The notes under the pieces are model-generated. The model worked only from the letters and a program-made list of their open reading frames with translations, searched no databases and was not told the origin of the DNA. The position numbers and the translations under genes are program-made. This document shows positions 1 to 7,033 of a stretch of 13,414 nucleotides of DNA, in pieces; position 1 is the stretch's first letter, and the number at the start of each line of letters is the position of its first letter. The DNA lies in the NCBI GenBank assembly GCA_947627805.1, contig CANQXB010000017.1:1-13414 (forward strand). The letters are read 5' to 3'. The stretch comes from an uncultured Bacilli bacterium (GTDB taxonomy: Bacteria; Bacillota_I; Bacilli_A; RF39; UBA660).

Positions 1-89
1 ACATCGCCACAATCCCCTTCCGCTTTAACTATATTTATATTTGTTAAAAGCAAAAATAATAAACATAAAAAACATAATACTTTCTTCAT
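1..89 (-). CDS. N-terminus of an exported protein, cut by the window edge
   Basis: Only the first 29 codons are inside the window. The translation starts MKKVLCFLCLLFLLL, continues to NINIVKAEGDCGD, and then leaves at base 1. This is a classic Sec signal peptide: two lysines, a hydrophobic core of about 13 residues, and a VKA-E type signal peptidase I site near residue 23. The protein is therefore probably secreted or wall-associated. The start is supported by AGAAAGAG seven bases upstream (97-104). An extended -10 element lies further up (120-128), so it seems to be transcribed on its own after the terminator that ends the thiI operon. The mature part is not visible, so no family can be assigned. 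Confidence 0.7.
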   Translation of the reverse strand, partial: MKKVLCFLCLLFLLLTNINIVKAEGDCGD

Positions 90-119
90 AATAAAACTCT
101 TTCTATTTACCCTAAAGTA

Positions 120-128
120 ATTATAACA
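120..128 (-). promoter_or_regulatory. Extended -10 promoter of the exported-protein gene
   Basis: On the minus strand the sequence reads TGT-TATAAT, an extended -10 (TGn plus a perfect TATAAT). No convincing -35 hexamer sits 16-18 bp upstream, which extended -10 promoters tolerate. The predicted transcription start is near 113, leaving a leader of about 24 nt that contains the ribosome binding site. Confidence 0.45.
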
Positions 129-158
129 TAGGTGATTAAGAAAATACTAGTTTTAATT

Positions 159-192
159 AAAAAAAAGAAAAAATTATTTAGAATTTTTTCTT
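159..192 (-). terminator. Terminator at the end of the thiI operon
   Basis: An 11-bp perfect inverted repeat (165-175 with 182-192, six-base loop) is followed on the minus strand by a run of Ts. The stem is almost entirely A-T with one G-C pair, so it is weak thermally but has a long U tract. Its 5' arm covers the last codons of the 60-codon gene. The A run on the other side could make it work in both directions. Confidence 0.5.
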
Positions 193-356
193 ATATCATG
201 GGAATTTGTTCTCCTTTTATTTATATCATTATTTCCTTTATCTTTTAATTCACTTTCTAAATTATACTCAAAAGGATTAAAATAATTATTCATTCTACCT
301 TTATAAGAATTATCTAATATATTTTGCCCTCTTATAAATCGATAATTTTTAAGCAT
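174..356 (-). CDS. Small hydrophilic protein of unknown function, downstream of thiI
   Basis: A 60-codon reading frame begins 48 bases after the thiI stop and ends inside the terminator hairpin at 165-192. It starts MLKNYRFIRGQN and ends RRTNSHDIRKNSK. It is rich in Asn, Lys and Arg, strongly basic at the C-terminus, and has no hydrophobic segment, no cysteine and no signal peptide. GGTG about eight bases before the ATG can serve as ribosome binding site, and an uninterrupted 60-codon frame is unlikely by chance at this AT content. It is probably the last gene of the desulfurase-thiI operon. I do not recognise the family. In B. subtilis the gene beside thiI is sspA (a small acid-soluble spore protein), but no alpha/beta SASP motif is visible here, so that is position only. 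Confidence 0.5.
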   Translation of the reverse strand: MLKNYRFIRGQNILDNSYKGRMNNYFNPFEYNLESELKDKGNNDINKRRTNSHDIRKNSK

Positions 357-404
357 TTTTATTCACCATTATTAATATGGCTTTTTTTTAATATTTAATA
401 CATT

Positions 405-1589
405 CTATAAAATATCGGCAAAATCATTTTCAGAATTATTAGTAATAGTTATAATTTTTTCATTTTTAATTGCTTTATAAATTAATTCTTCATAATTTAT
501 AGAACTTTCATATTCTTTAGCCTTCTCTAAAACAGGATTAATCACGGGATGAGTAGGAACAAAGATAGTACAGCAATCTTCATAAGGCAAAATGCTAGTT
601 TCATAAGTACCGATTTTTTTAGCAATATCAATAATTTCTAATTTATCAAAACAACATAAAGGTCTTATTACTGGCATTTTTACTACTTCATTAACAACTG
701 CCATACTTGTTAATGTTTGACTAGCTACTTGACCAATACTTTCGCCATTTATTAAAACTTTAGCCCCTCTTTTAAAGGCCACAATGGCGCCAATACGATA
801 CATCATTCTTCGCATAATGGTAATTAAATATTCATGAGGCATATTTTTATATATTTCTTCTTGAATTTCGGTAAAATTGATAATATGTAATTTTAATTCA
901 CCATTATATTTCGTTAAAATTTTGGCTAAACTTTGCACTTTATTTAAAGCATTTTCGCTTGTATGCGGCGGACTTTCAAAATAAATAGCTTCTAATTTTA
1001 TACCTCTTTTAATAGCCATATAACCAGCAACAGGTGAATCAATTCCTCCACTTAACATAAGAAGTCCTTTTCCTTGCGTTCCTACAGGGTAGCCTCCTAA
1101 TCCTTTAACAGTTTGGTAATAAATTAAAACTTCATTTTTTCTAATTTCCACATTAATAATTACTTCGGGATTATTAACATCTACTTTTAAATTATTTTTA
1201 TGTTTTAAAACAAAGGCCCCTAATTCTTTCCTTAAAGTCATCCCATCTAAAGGATATGTTTTATCACTTCTTTTTACTTCGACTTTAAAAGTTAAAAATT
1301 CTTCATCTTTTATTAAGGCTAAAAGATTATTTTCAATAGTCTCTATTTCTCTTTCTAAAAATTTATAAGCTATAACTATTTCATGAATACCAAAAATATT
1401 TTGTAATTTAGAAACTACTTCTTCATAGTTATTATGACTTGGATAAATAAACATTCTGCCAAAATCATATTCTACTCTCACATCTTTTAAAGTATTTAAA
1501 ATATTTTCATTTAATTTTTTAAGAAAAAAATTGCGATTATCTTTTTTAGTTGATAATTCGCCATATTTTAAAAATATTACTTTTTCCAT
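405..1589 (-). CDS. thiI: tRNA 4-thiouridine synthase ThiI
   Basis: ThiI adenylates uridine 8 of tRNA and transfers sulfur to it, giving 4-thiouridine; in some bacteria it also serves thiamine thiazole synthesis. The 394-residue protein has the N-terminal ferredoxin-like and THUMP region (about 1-160) and then the ATP-pyrophosphatase domain with PP-loop SGGIDSP at residues 180-186. EDCCTIFVPTHP, typical of Firmicute ThiI, carries the putative catalytic cysteine pair at 339-340. There is no C-terminal rhodanese domain, as is usual in Gram-positive ThiI. I chose the ATG at 1589 (MEKVIFLKYGEL), four bases after the desulfurase-like stop, with GGTGA just upstream; an in-frame GTG at 1601 would add four residues. 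The coupling suggests co-translation with the sulfur-donor homologue upstream. Confidence 0.95.
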   Translation of the reverse strand: MEKVIFLKYGELSTKKDNRNFFLKKLNENILNTLKDVRVEYDFGRMFIYPSHNNYEEVVSKLQNIFGIHEIVIAYKFLEREIETIENNLLALIKDEEFLTFKVEVKRSDKTYPLDGMTLRKELGAFVLKHKNNLKVDVNNPEVIINVEIRKNEVLIYYQTVKGLGGYPVGTQGKGLLMLSGGIDSPVAGYMAIKRGIKLEAIYFESPPHTSENALNKVQSLAKILTKYNGELKLHIINFTEIQEEIYKNMPHEYLITIMRRMMYRIGAIVAFKRGAKVLINGESIGQVASQTLTSMAVVNEVVKMPVIRPLCCFDKLEIIDIAKKIGTYETSILPYEDCCTIFVPTHPVINPVLEKAKEYESSINYEELIYKAIKNEKIITITNNSENDFADIL

Positions 1590-1593
1590 TCCA

Positions 1594-2715
1594 TCACCCA
1601 CTAATTAAATTTTTAAGTCTTTTATATTCTACTTCAAAAATCTCTAAAAATCTATTAATTTCTAATACTGTTGTTAAATGAGATAAACTTATTCTTAAAC
1701 AAGATTTACTTCTTTCTAAATCATTATAAATAGCCATGACACTACTAGAGATTTCTCCTTGTTTATTCGCCATAACATAAATTCCCTCTTTAGATAAAGC
1801 ATTCGCCAAAGAAAGAGAAGATACTCCTTCTAAGCTTAAACTAATAATATGCGGAATTGAATAATTAGTTTTATTTATTTTAATTCCTTCTAATTTGGAA
1901 AGCTTACTAACTACTCTTTCGTTTAAAATGCTAATATATTTTTCTCTTTTTTCTAAATCTCGAATAGCTACTTTTAAAGCATCTTTCATACTTACAATTG
2001 AAGGAAGCGGTAAAGTCCAAGGAAGTTCGCCAGCCTTTTTTGCCCCATACATTAAAGGAGTTATATTAACTAAATTATTTTTATACAAAAAACCTATCCC
2101 TTTAGGACCATAAAATTTATGCGCACTGACACTACCTAAGTCAATATCCCGAAAATTAACACTCATTTTACCAATGGCTTGCGATAAATCAGAATGGAAT
2201 AAAGTTTGGTCATTTTCCTTTTTAATTATTTGCCGAAGCATTTTTAAAGGTTGTCTTACTCCTGTTTCATAATTAACCGCACTTATACTTACTAAAATAG
2301 TATCTTCTCTAATCAAATTTTTTAGCTCATCAAAATTAATCAAACCTTCTTCATCATTACTTACATAACTTATTTCAAAACCTAAAGTTTCTAAATAATG
2401 ACATATTTGATAAATAGAAGGATGCTCAAGTTTAGAAACAATAATATGTTTTCCTCTTTTATGAGCATATAAAGAGGCTCCAATTAAGGATAAATTATTT
2501 GCTTCACTAGCCCCACTAGTATAAATTATCTCACTATCCATAATATGAAACATATTACTTATCTCTTTAGTTGTTTCATCTAGCAATTTTTTCGAAGCCT
2601 CTCCTAAAGCATTATTTTCATAAATTGAGGCAATATATTCTTTAGATATTCTGTTATATGTATCTAAAGCATCTAAAGAAATAGGGGTTGTTTCACTATA
2701 ATCAAGATAGGTCAT
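1594..2715 (-). CDS. NifS/IscS-type cysteine desulfurase homologue lacking the catalytic cysteine
   Basis: This is a 373-residue fold-type I PLP enzyme of the class V aminotransferase family, in the place of B. subtilis nifZ directly before thiI. Family marks are TSGASEANNLSL (66-77), His98 in EHPS, HSDLSQAIGK (174-183, Asp176 and Gln179 facing PLP) and the Schiff-base lysine Lys200 in SAHKFYGPKGIGFLY. Two functional sites are altered. The loop that is normally SxGSACSSG, carrying the persulfide cysteine, reads YVMANKQGEISSSVMA (313-328) with no cysteine. The usual GGGQERGxRxGT element reads YGAKKAGELPWTLP (223-236). The only cysteines are 105 and 339, neither at the active position. It may be a non-canonical or inactive desulfurase, or may act on another substrate. 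GGAG eight bases before the ATG supports the start. Confidence 0.88.
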   Translation of the reverse strand: MTYLDYSETTPISLDALDTYNRISKEYIASIYENNALGEASKKLLDETTKEISNMFHIMDSEIIYTSGASEANNLSLIGASLYAHKRGKHIIVSKLEHPSIYQICHYLETLGFEISYVSNDEEGLINFDELKNLIREDTILVSISAVNYETGVRQPLKMLRQIIKKENDQTLFHSDLSQAIGKMSVNFRDIDLGSVSAHKFYGPKGIGFLYKNNLVNITPLMYGAKKAGELPWTLPLPSIVSMKDALKVAIRDLEKREKYISILNERVVSKLSKLEGIKINKTNYSIPHIISLSLEGVSSLSLANALSKEGIYVMANKQGEISSSVMAIYNDLERSKSCLRISLSHLTTVLEINRFLEIFEVEYKRLKNLISG

Positions 2716-2739
2716 ATTATCGCTCCTTTTATTATAATA

Positions 2740-2768
2740 AGTATAACATAAAAACCTAGTTATGAAAA
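2740..2768 (-). promoter_or_regulatory. Possible promoter of the desulfurase-like gene and thiI
   Basis: After the fic terminator the minus strand has TATACT (2740-2745) with TTTTCA (2763-2768) 17 bp upstream. The -35 is poor and overlaps the terminator hairpin. A second TATAAT at 2731-2736 would start transcription on top of the ribosome binding site. A promoter is expected here because a terminator precedes the operon, but its exact position is uncertain. Confidence 0.35.
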
Positions 2769-2773
2769 CTAGG
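2749..2773 (-). terminator. Rho-independent terminator of the fic gene
   Basis: Directly after the fic stop codon the minus strand reads CCTAGTT-TTCAT-AACTAGG, a perfect 7-bp stem with a 5-base loop, followed by TTTTTA. It separates fic from the desulfurase-like gene and thiI. Confidence 0.75.
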
Positions 2774-2774
2774 A

Positions 2775-3767
2775 TTAACTTTTATAATAAGTTTGATTTT
2801 TACTTGTAGGTTTATCAGGATTAGTCATTTTTATAAGGCCATTTTCTAAAGCTGGATTTAAATAATTGTCTCTAAATGAGGCTCGGGACTTTAATCCCAA
2901 TTTTACCATTAAATCTTTAGATGACATAGCTATTTCATCATCCATTACCTCTAATAATCTTTTGACATATGAACTAATATAGTTTGCGGCATTACCTGTA
3001 CTTTCAAGTAAATTTTTGAGTGCTTTATCAATCATTTCTAACATAAATTCAACAAATTCCGTAGAAGAACCTTTTTTATTACAATTATTTATTGCAGCAT
3101 AATATTCCGCTTGATATTCTTTTATTTGCGATTCAATAGGAACATATGCAAAAATTTCTTCCCAATGAGATAATAAGATATTTTGCCACAATCTAACGGT
3201 TCGCCCATTACCATCGCTAAATGGATGAATAAAGACAAATTCATAATGAAAAACACTTGATAATATCAAAGGATGAATAATATCTTTATTTTCTTTTAAC
3301 CAATTAAATAGCTCTTCCATAAGAGAATTTACCATTTCCGGTTTAGGGCAAATATGAATGCAAACATCACCATCAAAGACTCCTTCATCGCCTTTTCTAA
3401 ATTCCCCAGCATCTTCCACCGTTAAAAAAGTCATTATGCCATGAATTTTTTTTAAGTCCTTAAGGGAATAAGGATTAATTTCTGGCATCAATTCATAAGC
3501 CTTATAAGCATTTTTTACTTCTTGAATTTCTTTTTGATTACCAATGACTGATTTTCCATCTATAATATCTTTTACTTCTTTAAAAGATAAAGAATTATCT
3601 TCAATAGCTAACGAAGAATGAATAGAATGAATTCTGTTATTTCTTCTTAAAATTGGCATTTTATTTAAATCTTTATAGTTATCTAAATTACCTATTTTTT
3701 TCATAATAGATGCGACTAATTCTAACATTTTATTAGTTATTTCAAATGGAGGTACATATTTGGCCAT
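2775..3767 (-). CDS. Fic-family protein (putative AMP transferase) with C-terminal winged helix
   Basis: Fic enzymes usually transfer AMP from ATP to a hydroxyl side chain of a target protein. The 330-residue protein carries the full active-site motif HPFSDGNGRTVR (181-192, catalytic His181), so it looks catalytically competent. The N-terminal segment SSLAIEDNSLSF (51-62) matches the inhibitory helix of class II Fic proteins ([ST]xxxE[GN]): Glu56 is kept but the following Gly/Asn is Asp. Residues about 280-330 resemble the small winged-helix domain found at the end of many Fic proteins. The gene has its own near-consensus promoter and its own terminator, and GGTGA precedes the ATG. It therefore stands as an independent unit between ezrA and the thiI operon. 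No antitoxin-like partner is adjacent; the target is unknown. Confidence 0.93.
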   Translation of the reverse strand: MAKYVPPFEITNKMLELVASIMKKIGNLDNYKDLNKMPILRRNNRIHSIHSSLAIEDNSLSFKEVKDIIDGKSVIGNQKEIQEVKNAYKAYELMPEINPYSLKDLKKIHGIMTFLTVEDAGEFRKGDEGVFDGDVCIHICPKPEMVNSLMEELFNWLKENKDIIHPLILSSVFHYEFVFIHPFSDGNGRTVRLWQNILLSHWEEIFAYVPIESQIKEYQAEYYAAINNCNKKGSSTEFVEFMLEMIDKALKNLLESTGNAANYISSYVKRLLEVMDDEIAMSSKDLMVKLGLKSRASFRDNYLNPALENGLIKMTNPDKPTSKNQTYYKS

Positions 3768-3792
3768 CTAATCACCTTCAAATTCTAATATT

Positions 3793-3821
3793 ATTATACT
3801 CTAATTATCTAAATTAGTCAA
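3793..3821 (-). promoter_or_regulatory. Sigma-A promoter of the fic gene
   Basis: TTGACT (3816-3821) and TATAAT (3793-3798) on the minus strand are separated by exactly 17 bp: five of six and six of six matches to consensus. The start of transcription falls near 3786, about 20 bases before the fic ATG. Confidence 0.8.
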
Positions 3822-3823
3822 TC

Positions 3824-3860
3824 ATCTTGTATGTTTTTCTGTACGTTATCTTGGATGTTT
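3824..3860. repeat. Direct repeat just upstream of the fic promoter
   Basis: Two 13-base copies, ATCTTGTATGTTT (3824-3836) and ATCTTGGATGTTT (3848-3860) on the plus strand, differ at one base and start 24 bp apart. The first copy ends two bases from the fic -35 box, and the second touches the stop codon of the upstream gene. Position and spacing suggest regulator binding sites, but chance in AT-rich DNA cannot be excluded. Confidence 0.4.
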
Positions 3861-4512
3861 AAGAAGCAACATTATTTTTACTTACTCTAAATTTAGTAAT
3901 TAAATGATTTATTTTTTTAGTTCTACTCCGACTTAATTTAACTCCCGTAAAAGTTTTATTTTGAAATACTTGATTAAAAGGTAGTTCTTTTTCTTTTTCA
4001 TAATTTTTAAAGTTTTCTTTTAAAGCATAAAATTCTTTTAAATTATTTAAAATAAAGGAACGATACTCTTCTTGCATATCCATTGAACTTTCGAATATAA
4101 CTTCAGCATAACTAACTAAATCGTTAACAATATTTTCTAATTCACAATCAGGATTAATATATTCATAAACCGTTCGATATACTTCCATTATTTCAAAATG
4201 CTTAACACATCTTATTCCTTCTAATTTATCAATTACATAAGGAGTAACTTTACCATATTTACTTAAAACTAAATAATAAAAATAAATCATAAATAAATCA
4301 TTATCATCTAAGATATCACTAAATCTTTGGACTAATTTTATATCCATATTATATTTTTTACTAAATAAACTAACATTTACTTTTTCTAAATTATCATAAG
4401 CTAAAATAAATATATTTAAGTTTTCTTCATCAATATTATATAAATATTCTAAATCTTCTTTCATTACTATTTTATTTAAACATAATAAATCTCTTAATAC
4501 TTCTTCCGTCAT
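3859..4512 (-). CDS. Hypothetical protein, 217 residues, no family recognised
   Basis: I do not recognise this protein. It begins MTEEVLRDLLCLNKIVMKED and appears almost wholly alpha-helical and soluble, without signal peptide or membrane segment. Residues 1-170 are acidic with many aromatic residues; the last 45 are basic (KLSRSRTKKINHLITKF), which could bind nucleic acid or phospholipid. It has its own near-consensus promoter (4547-4575), and a G-rich GTGGGGG about seven bases before the ATG as a weak ribosome binding site. No terminator is evident after it, so transcripts could run on into fic, whose promoter lies in the 91-base gap. It sits between ezrA and the thiI operon, where B. subtilis has braB, with no resemblance to that permease. 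Confidence 0.8.
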   Translation of the reverse strand: MTEEVLRDLLCLNKIVMKEDLEYLYNIDEENLNIFILAYDNLEKVNVSLFSKKYNMDIKLVQRFSDILDDNDLFMIYFYYLVLSKYGKVTPYVIDKLEGIRCVKHFEIMEVYRTVYEYINPDCELENIVNDLVSYAEVIFESSMDMQEEYRSFILNNLKEFYALKENFKNYEKEKELPFNQVFQNKTFTGVKLSRSRTKKINHLITKFRVSKNNVAS

Positions 4513-4546
4513 TTTAAAACCCCCACTTTCTTGGCAAGCAAAAACA

Positions 4547-4575
4547 ATTATACTCTTATAATTTATTTATGACAA
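4547..4575 (-). promoter_or_regulatory. Sigma-A promoter of the 217-residue gene
   Basis: TTGTCA (4570-4575) and TATAAT (4547-4552) on the minus strand have a 17-bp spacer. The promoter begins 16 bases after the ezrA stop codon and gives a leader of roughly 28 nt. Confidence 0.75.
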
Positions 4576-4591
4576 GTCTAAATTTTAATAG

Positions 4592-6307
4592 TTATTTAAT
4601 TTCTTCTAGTAATCTTTTATGAATTCCTGGTTCAATTATATTAATGGCATTGATAGCATTTTCTAAACTATTTTTAAAATTACCTTTATTAAAACTAATC
4701 TCCGCTTTTGTTAAACCAAAATCGACTTCTCGATTACTCATACGATAACGATTACCATAGACAATGGCTGTCTCCGCCATTTTAGCTGTTTTAATCGTTT
4801 CATTAATGGTATTGTATACTTTTAAAACTAAGTCTCTGGCCGTATCTACTCTTAAATTTAAGGTTTTAATCGAAATTGGCCTTTTATCAAGCTCTTTGAC
4901 CATTTCATTAATGGCTAAGGTTGCCTCCGATAATTCCACATAATAATTCTTAGGAACTATCGGAAGTTTATAACTTCTTACTTTTTCTTTAGCTTGCGAT
5001 AATATATCTTTAATTTGATCAAGTTCATCCCGGGCTCTTAATTCATCTTCTTTTAAACTTCCTAAGGTTCTTAAAGCGACATTTAACTTTTCTTCGCCCT
5101 TAGTTAAACGATTATTTAAGATTTCCATTTCTTTAGAAAGACGAGAATAAGCTAAAGTTTTACTTCGTTCCATTTCTACTACATGCTCATAAGATTCTCT
5201 AATACTACCAAATTCATCTTTAATTTCTTTGATAACTAAAACATCATCTTCTGATAAATCATAACTATATTTAATATCATCAATCTTTTTATATAATTCA
5301 TTATTAATTCGTTCTAATTTACTAACCTTTATTAAAATGCTCCTTTTATAATCTTCATATAAAGTTTTCGTTAATTTTTCTTTATCAAAATCATTATATA
5401 AAGAATCAAAATAATCGAGCATCGTCTTAAGTTCAAAAACCGAATCAACCACATTTAAAACATTAAGCCTACTAAAAATATCTTGAATCTTCTTATTAAC
5501 TTCCTCAATATTATATTCAATATTTAAATAATCTAAATTATAACCTTCTAATTTCATTTTATGATAAATATCATTAATATCTTCAATTCTTTTCGGAATT
5601 AAAACATTTCCTAAATTAACGATTTGTTTCGTTTCTTTAATAACAATTTTTAAATTACCAATAACATCATCAATGGCTTTTACAATCTTTCCTACTTCTA
5701 AATACTCATTTTTTTCCATCGCTTTTTCAAAAGTTTTGAATAATTTATCAACATTTTCAAATTGTAATTCTAAAGGTTTTTTAATAATACTATAATCATT
5801 TAAATGATTATTATAAACATTTCTAATTTCGCGATAATCGGCTTTTAACTTAATAATTGTCTCTCTATTTTTTTCTTCGGATAAAGTAAGTTCTCTTATT
5901 TCTTCAAGCAAAAAATCGGCCTTAGTTTTTAAATAACTAATGTCTAGTTCCACATTTATTAAACCACTTTTTAATTTACCATAATTTTTCTCATTAAAAT
6001 CATTTTGGAGTTCAATAATTTCATCCGTAATTTTCGGAATTTCTTTATCTCTTATATTTTCAAATCTTTTTTGCCAAGATTTATGTTTTTTCTTTAACTC
6101 TTCATTGTTAACTAAAGCTTCTACTTTATTAAGTTCCGATAGCATACTCGAAGAAATGATTAAATTTTTATCTCTTTCTAAAGAATTAATTTCATTAGTT
6201 AAAGACTTTTTATATCTTTTGTCCATGAACACTAAAACAATTACAACGATAACCATTGTAAATAAATAGTAACCAACTGCTAAAAGTAAAAAAGTCTCTC
6301 TTGTCAA
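4592..6307 (-). CDS. ezrA: Septation ring formation regulator EzrA
   Basis: EzrA is a membrane-anchored spectrin-like protein that limits FtsZ ring assembly and links division to cell-wall synthesis in Bacilli. The protein (about 571 residues; B. subtilis EzrA is about 562) has one N-terminal membrane segment of the LLLAVGYYLFTMVIVVIVLVF type. This is followed by the family element SLERDKNLIISSSMLSELNKV, a long coiled-coil cytoplasmic part, and near the C-terminus YGNRYRMSNREV, the counterpart of the QNR patch needed for mid-cell localisation. Start choice: an ATG at 6334 lacks a ribosome binding site and lies upstream of the transcription start predicted from the promoter at 6338-6366. A TTG at 6307 has AAGGAAGA about seven bases upstream, so I prefer it. 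It follows the rpe operon but has its own promoter. Confidence 0.93.
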   Translation of the reverse strand: MTRETFLLLAVGYYLFTMVIVVIVLVFMDKRYKKSLTNEINSLERDKNLIISSSMLSELNKVEALVNNEELKKKHKSWQKRFENIRDKEIPKITDEIIELQNDFNEKNYGKLKSGLINVELDISYLKTKADFLLEEIRELTLSEEKNRETIIKLKADYREIRNVYNNHLNDYSIIKKPLELQFENVDKLFKTFEKAMEKNEYLEVGKIVKAIDDVIGNLKIVIKETKQIVNLGNVLIPKRIEDINDIYHKMKLEGYNLDYLNIEYNIEEVNKKIQDIFSRLNVLNVVDSVFELKTMLDYFDSLYNDFDKEKLTKTLYEDYKRSILIKVSKLERINNELYKKIDDIKYSYDLSEDDVLVIKEIKDEFGSIRESYEHVVEMERSKTLAYSRLSKEMEILNNRLTKGEEKLNVALRTLGSLKEDELRARDELDQIKDILSQAKEKVRSYKLPIVPKNYYVELSEATLAINEMVKELDKRPISIKTLNLRVDTARDLVLKVYNTINETIKTAKMAETAIVYGNRYRMSNREVDFGLTKAEISFNKGNFKNSLENAINAINIIEPGIHKRLLEEIK

Positions 6308-6337
6308 ACTTTCATCTTCCTTTACTATAACCATTTT

Positions 6338-6366
6338 ATCATAATATCAGAAATTTTAGAATACAA
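6338..6366 (-). promoter_or_regulatory. Sigma-A-like promoter of ezrA
   Basis: TTGTAT (6361-6366) and TATGAT (6338-6343) on the minus strand are 17 bp apart. The predicted start near 6331 is downstream of the ATG at 6334, which favours the TTG start of ezrA at 6307. No terminator hairpin is visible between the rpe stop and this promoter, so ezrA may also be reached by read-through. Confidence 0.6.
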
Positions 6367-6406
6367 GAAAAGACATTTTTTGCGTTTTGTTAAAATTTGT
6401 TAATTT

Positions 6407-7033
6407 TTATTTAAAGAATCTTTTTAAATTTTTTATTTTTTCATTATAATTAGAACTCATACAAACATAAGAACCACTTACGAGAATAGCCACTTTTAAG
6501 CCTTTAAGCATGGGCAAAATTTCATCATTTACCCCACCATCAAGACCAATAGCCACTCCTTTATCTTGTAAATATTTTATTTTTTCGATAACTTCTGGAT
6601 TAAATTTTTGACCACCTTCACCTGGGGTAACTCCTAAAACTAAACAGTAATCAATATCTTTTAAATATTTATCAATTAAATGAATATCTTCATCGGGATT
6701 AATGGCAATTCCTACTAAAGATTTACTTTTCTTTAAAGTTTTAATTACTTCTTCAATACTATCTTTAATACCTAAGTGAAAAGTTACTAAAAAGACATTT
6801 AAAGAGATTAAACTACTAATATAATTTAAAGGATGCTCCACCATTAAATGCACATCAACTTTTTTATTTACATATCTTAAATCATGAACTAAAGTATCAA
6901 CATCATAATTTCTAGTTTTAACATATTTGCCATCCATAACATCGACATGTAAAAAATCAGCTTCACTTTTTTCAATCTTTCTAATAGTTTCTTCTTTATC
7001 ATCTAAACTTTTTAAATAACTTACCGCAATCAT
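6407..7033 (-). CDS. rpe: Ribulose-phosphate 3-epimerase
   Basis: Rpe interconverts ribulose 5-phosphate and xylulose 5-phosphate in the pentose phosphate pathway. The 208-residue TIM barrel is slightly shorter than the usual 215-220. Metal and catalytic residues are in place: His29 and Asp31 in HVDVMDG, His62 in DVHLMVEHP, His86, and Asp165 in GLDGGV. VTPGEGGQKF (135-144) is the flexible substrate-covering loop, where most Rpe proteins read NPGFGGQKF, and VSGSYV (185-190) should bind phosphate. The ATG overlaps the rsgA stop by four bases (ATGA) and has GGAG about eight bases upstream, so translation is coupled to rsgA. In B. subtilis rpe also follows rsgA; there thiN comes next, here ezrA. 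Confidence 0.95.
   Translation of the reverse strand: MIAVSYLKSLDDKEETIRKIEKSEADFLHVDVMDGKYVKTRNYDVDTLVHDLRYVNKKVDVHLMVEHPLNYISSLISLNVFLVTFHLGIKDSIEEVIKTLKKSKSLVGIAINPDEDIHLIDKYLKDIDYCLVLGVTPGEGGQKFNPEVIEKIKYLQDKGVAIGLDGGVNDEILPMLKGLKVAILVSGSYVCMSSNYNEKIKNLKRFFK

Noticed and set aside
1895..2113. Plus-strand open frame opposite the desulfurase-like gene
   Set aside because: Antisense shadow of a well-supported gene; no ribosome binding site and no family features.
2775..4512. Fic plus the 217-residue gene as a toxin-antitoxin pair
   Set aside because: The genes have separate near-consensus promoters and a 91-base gap. The Fic protein already carries its own inhibitory helix, and the neighbour shows no antitoxin features.
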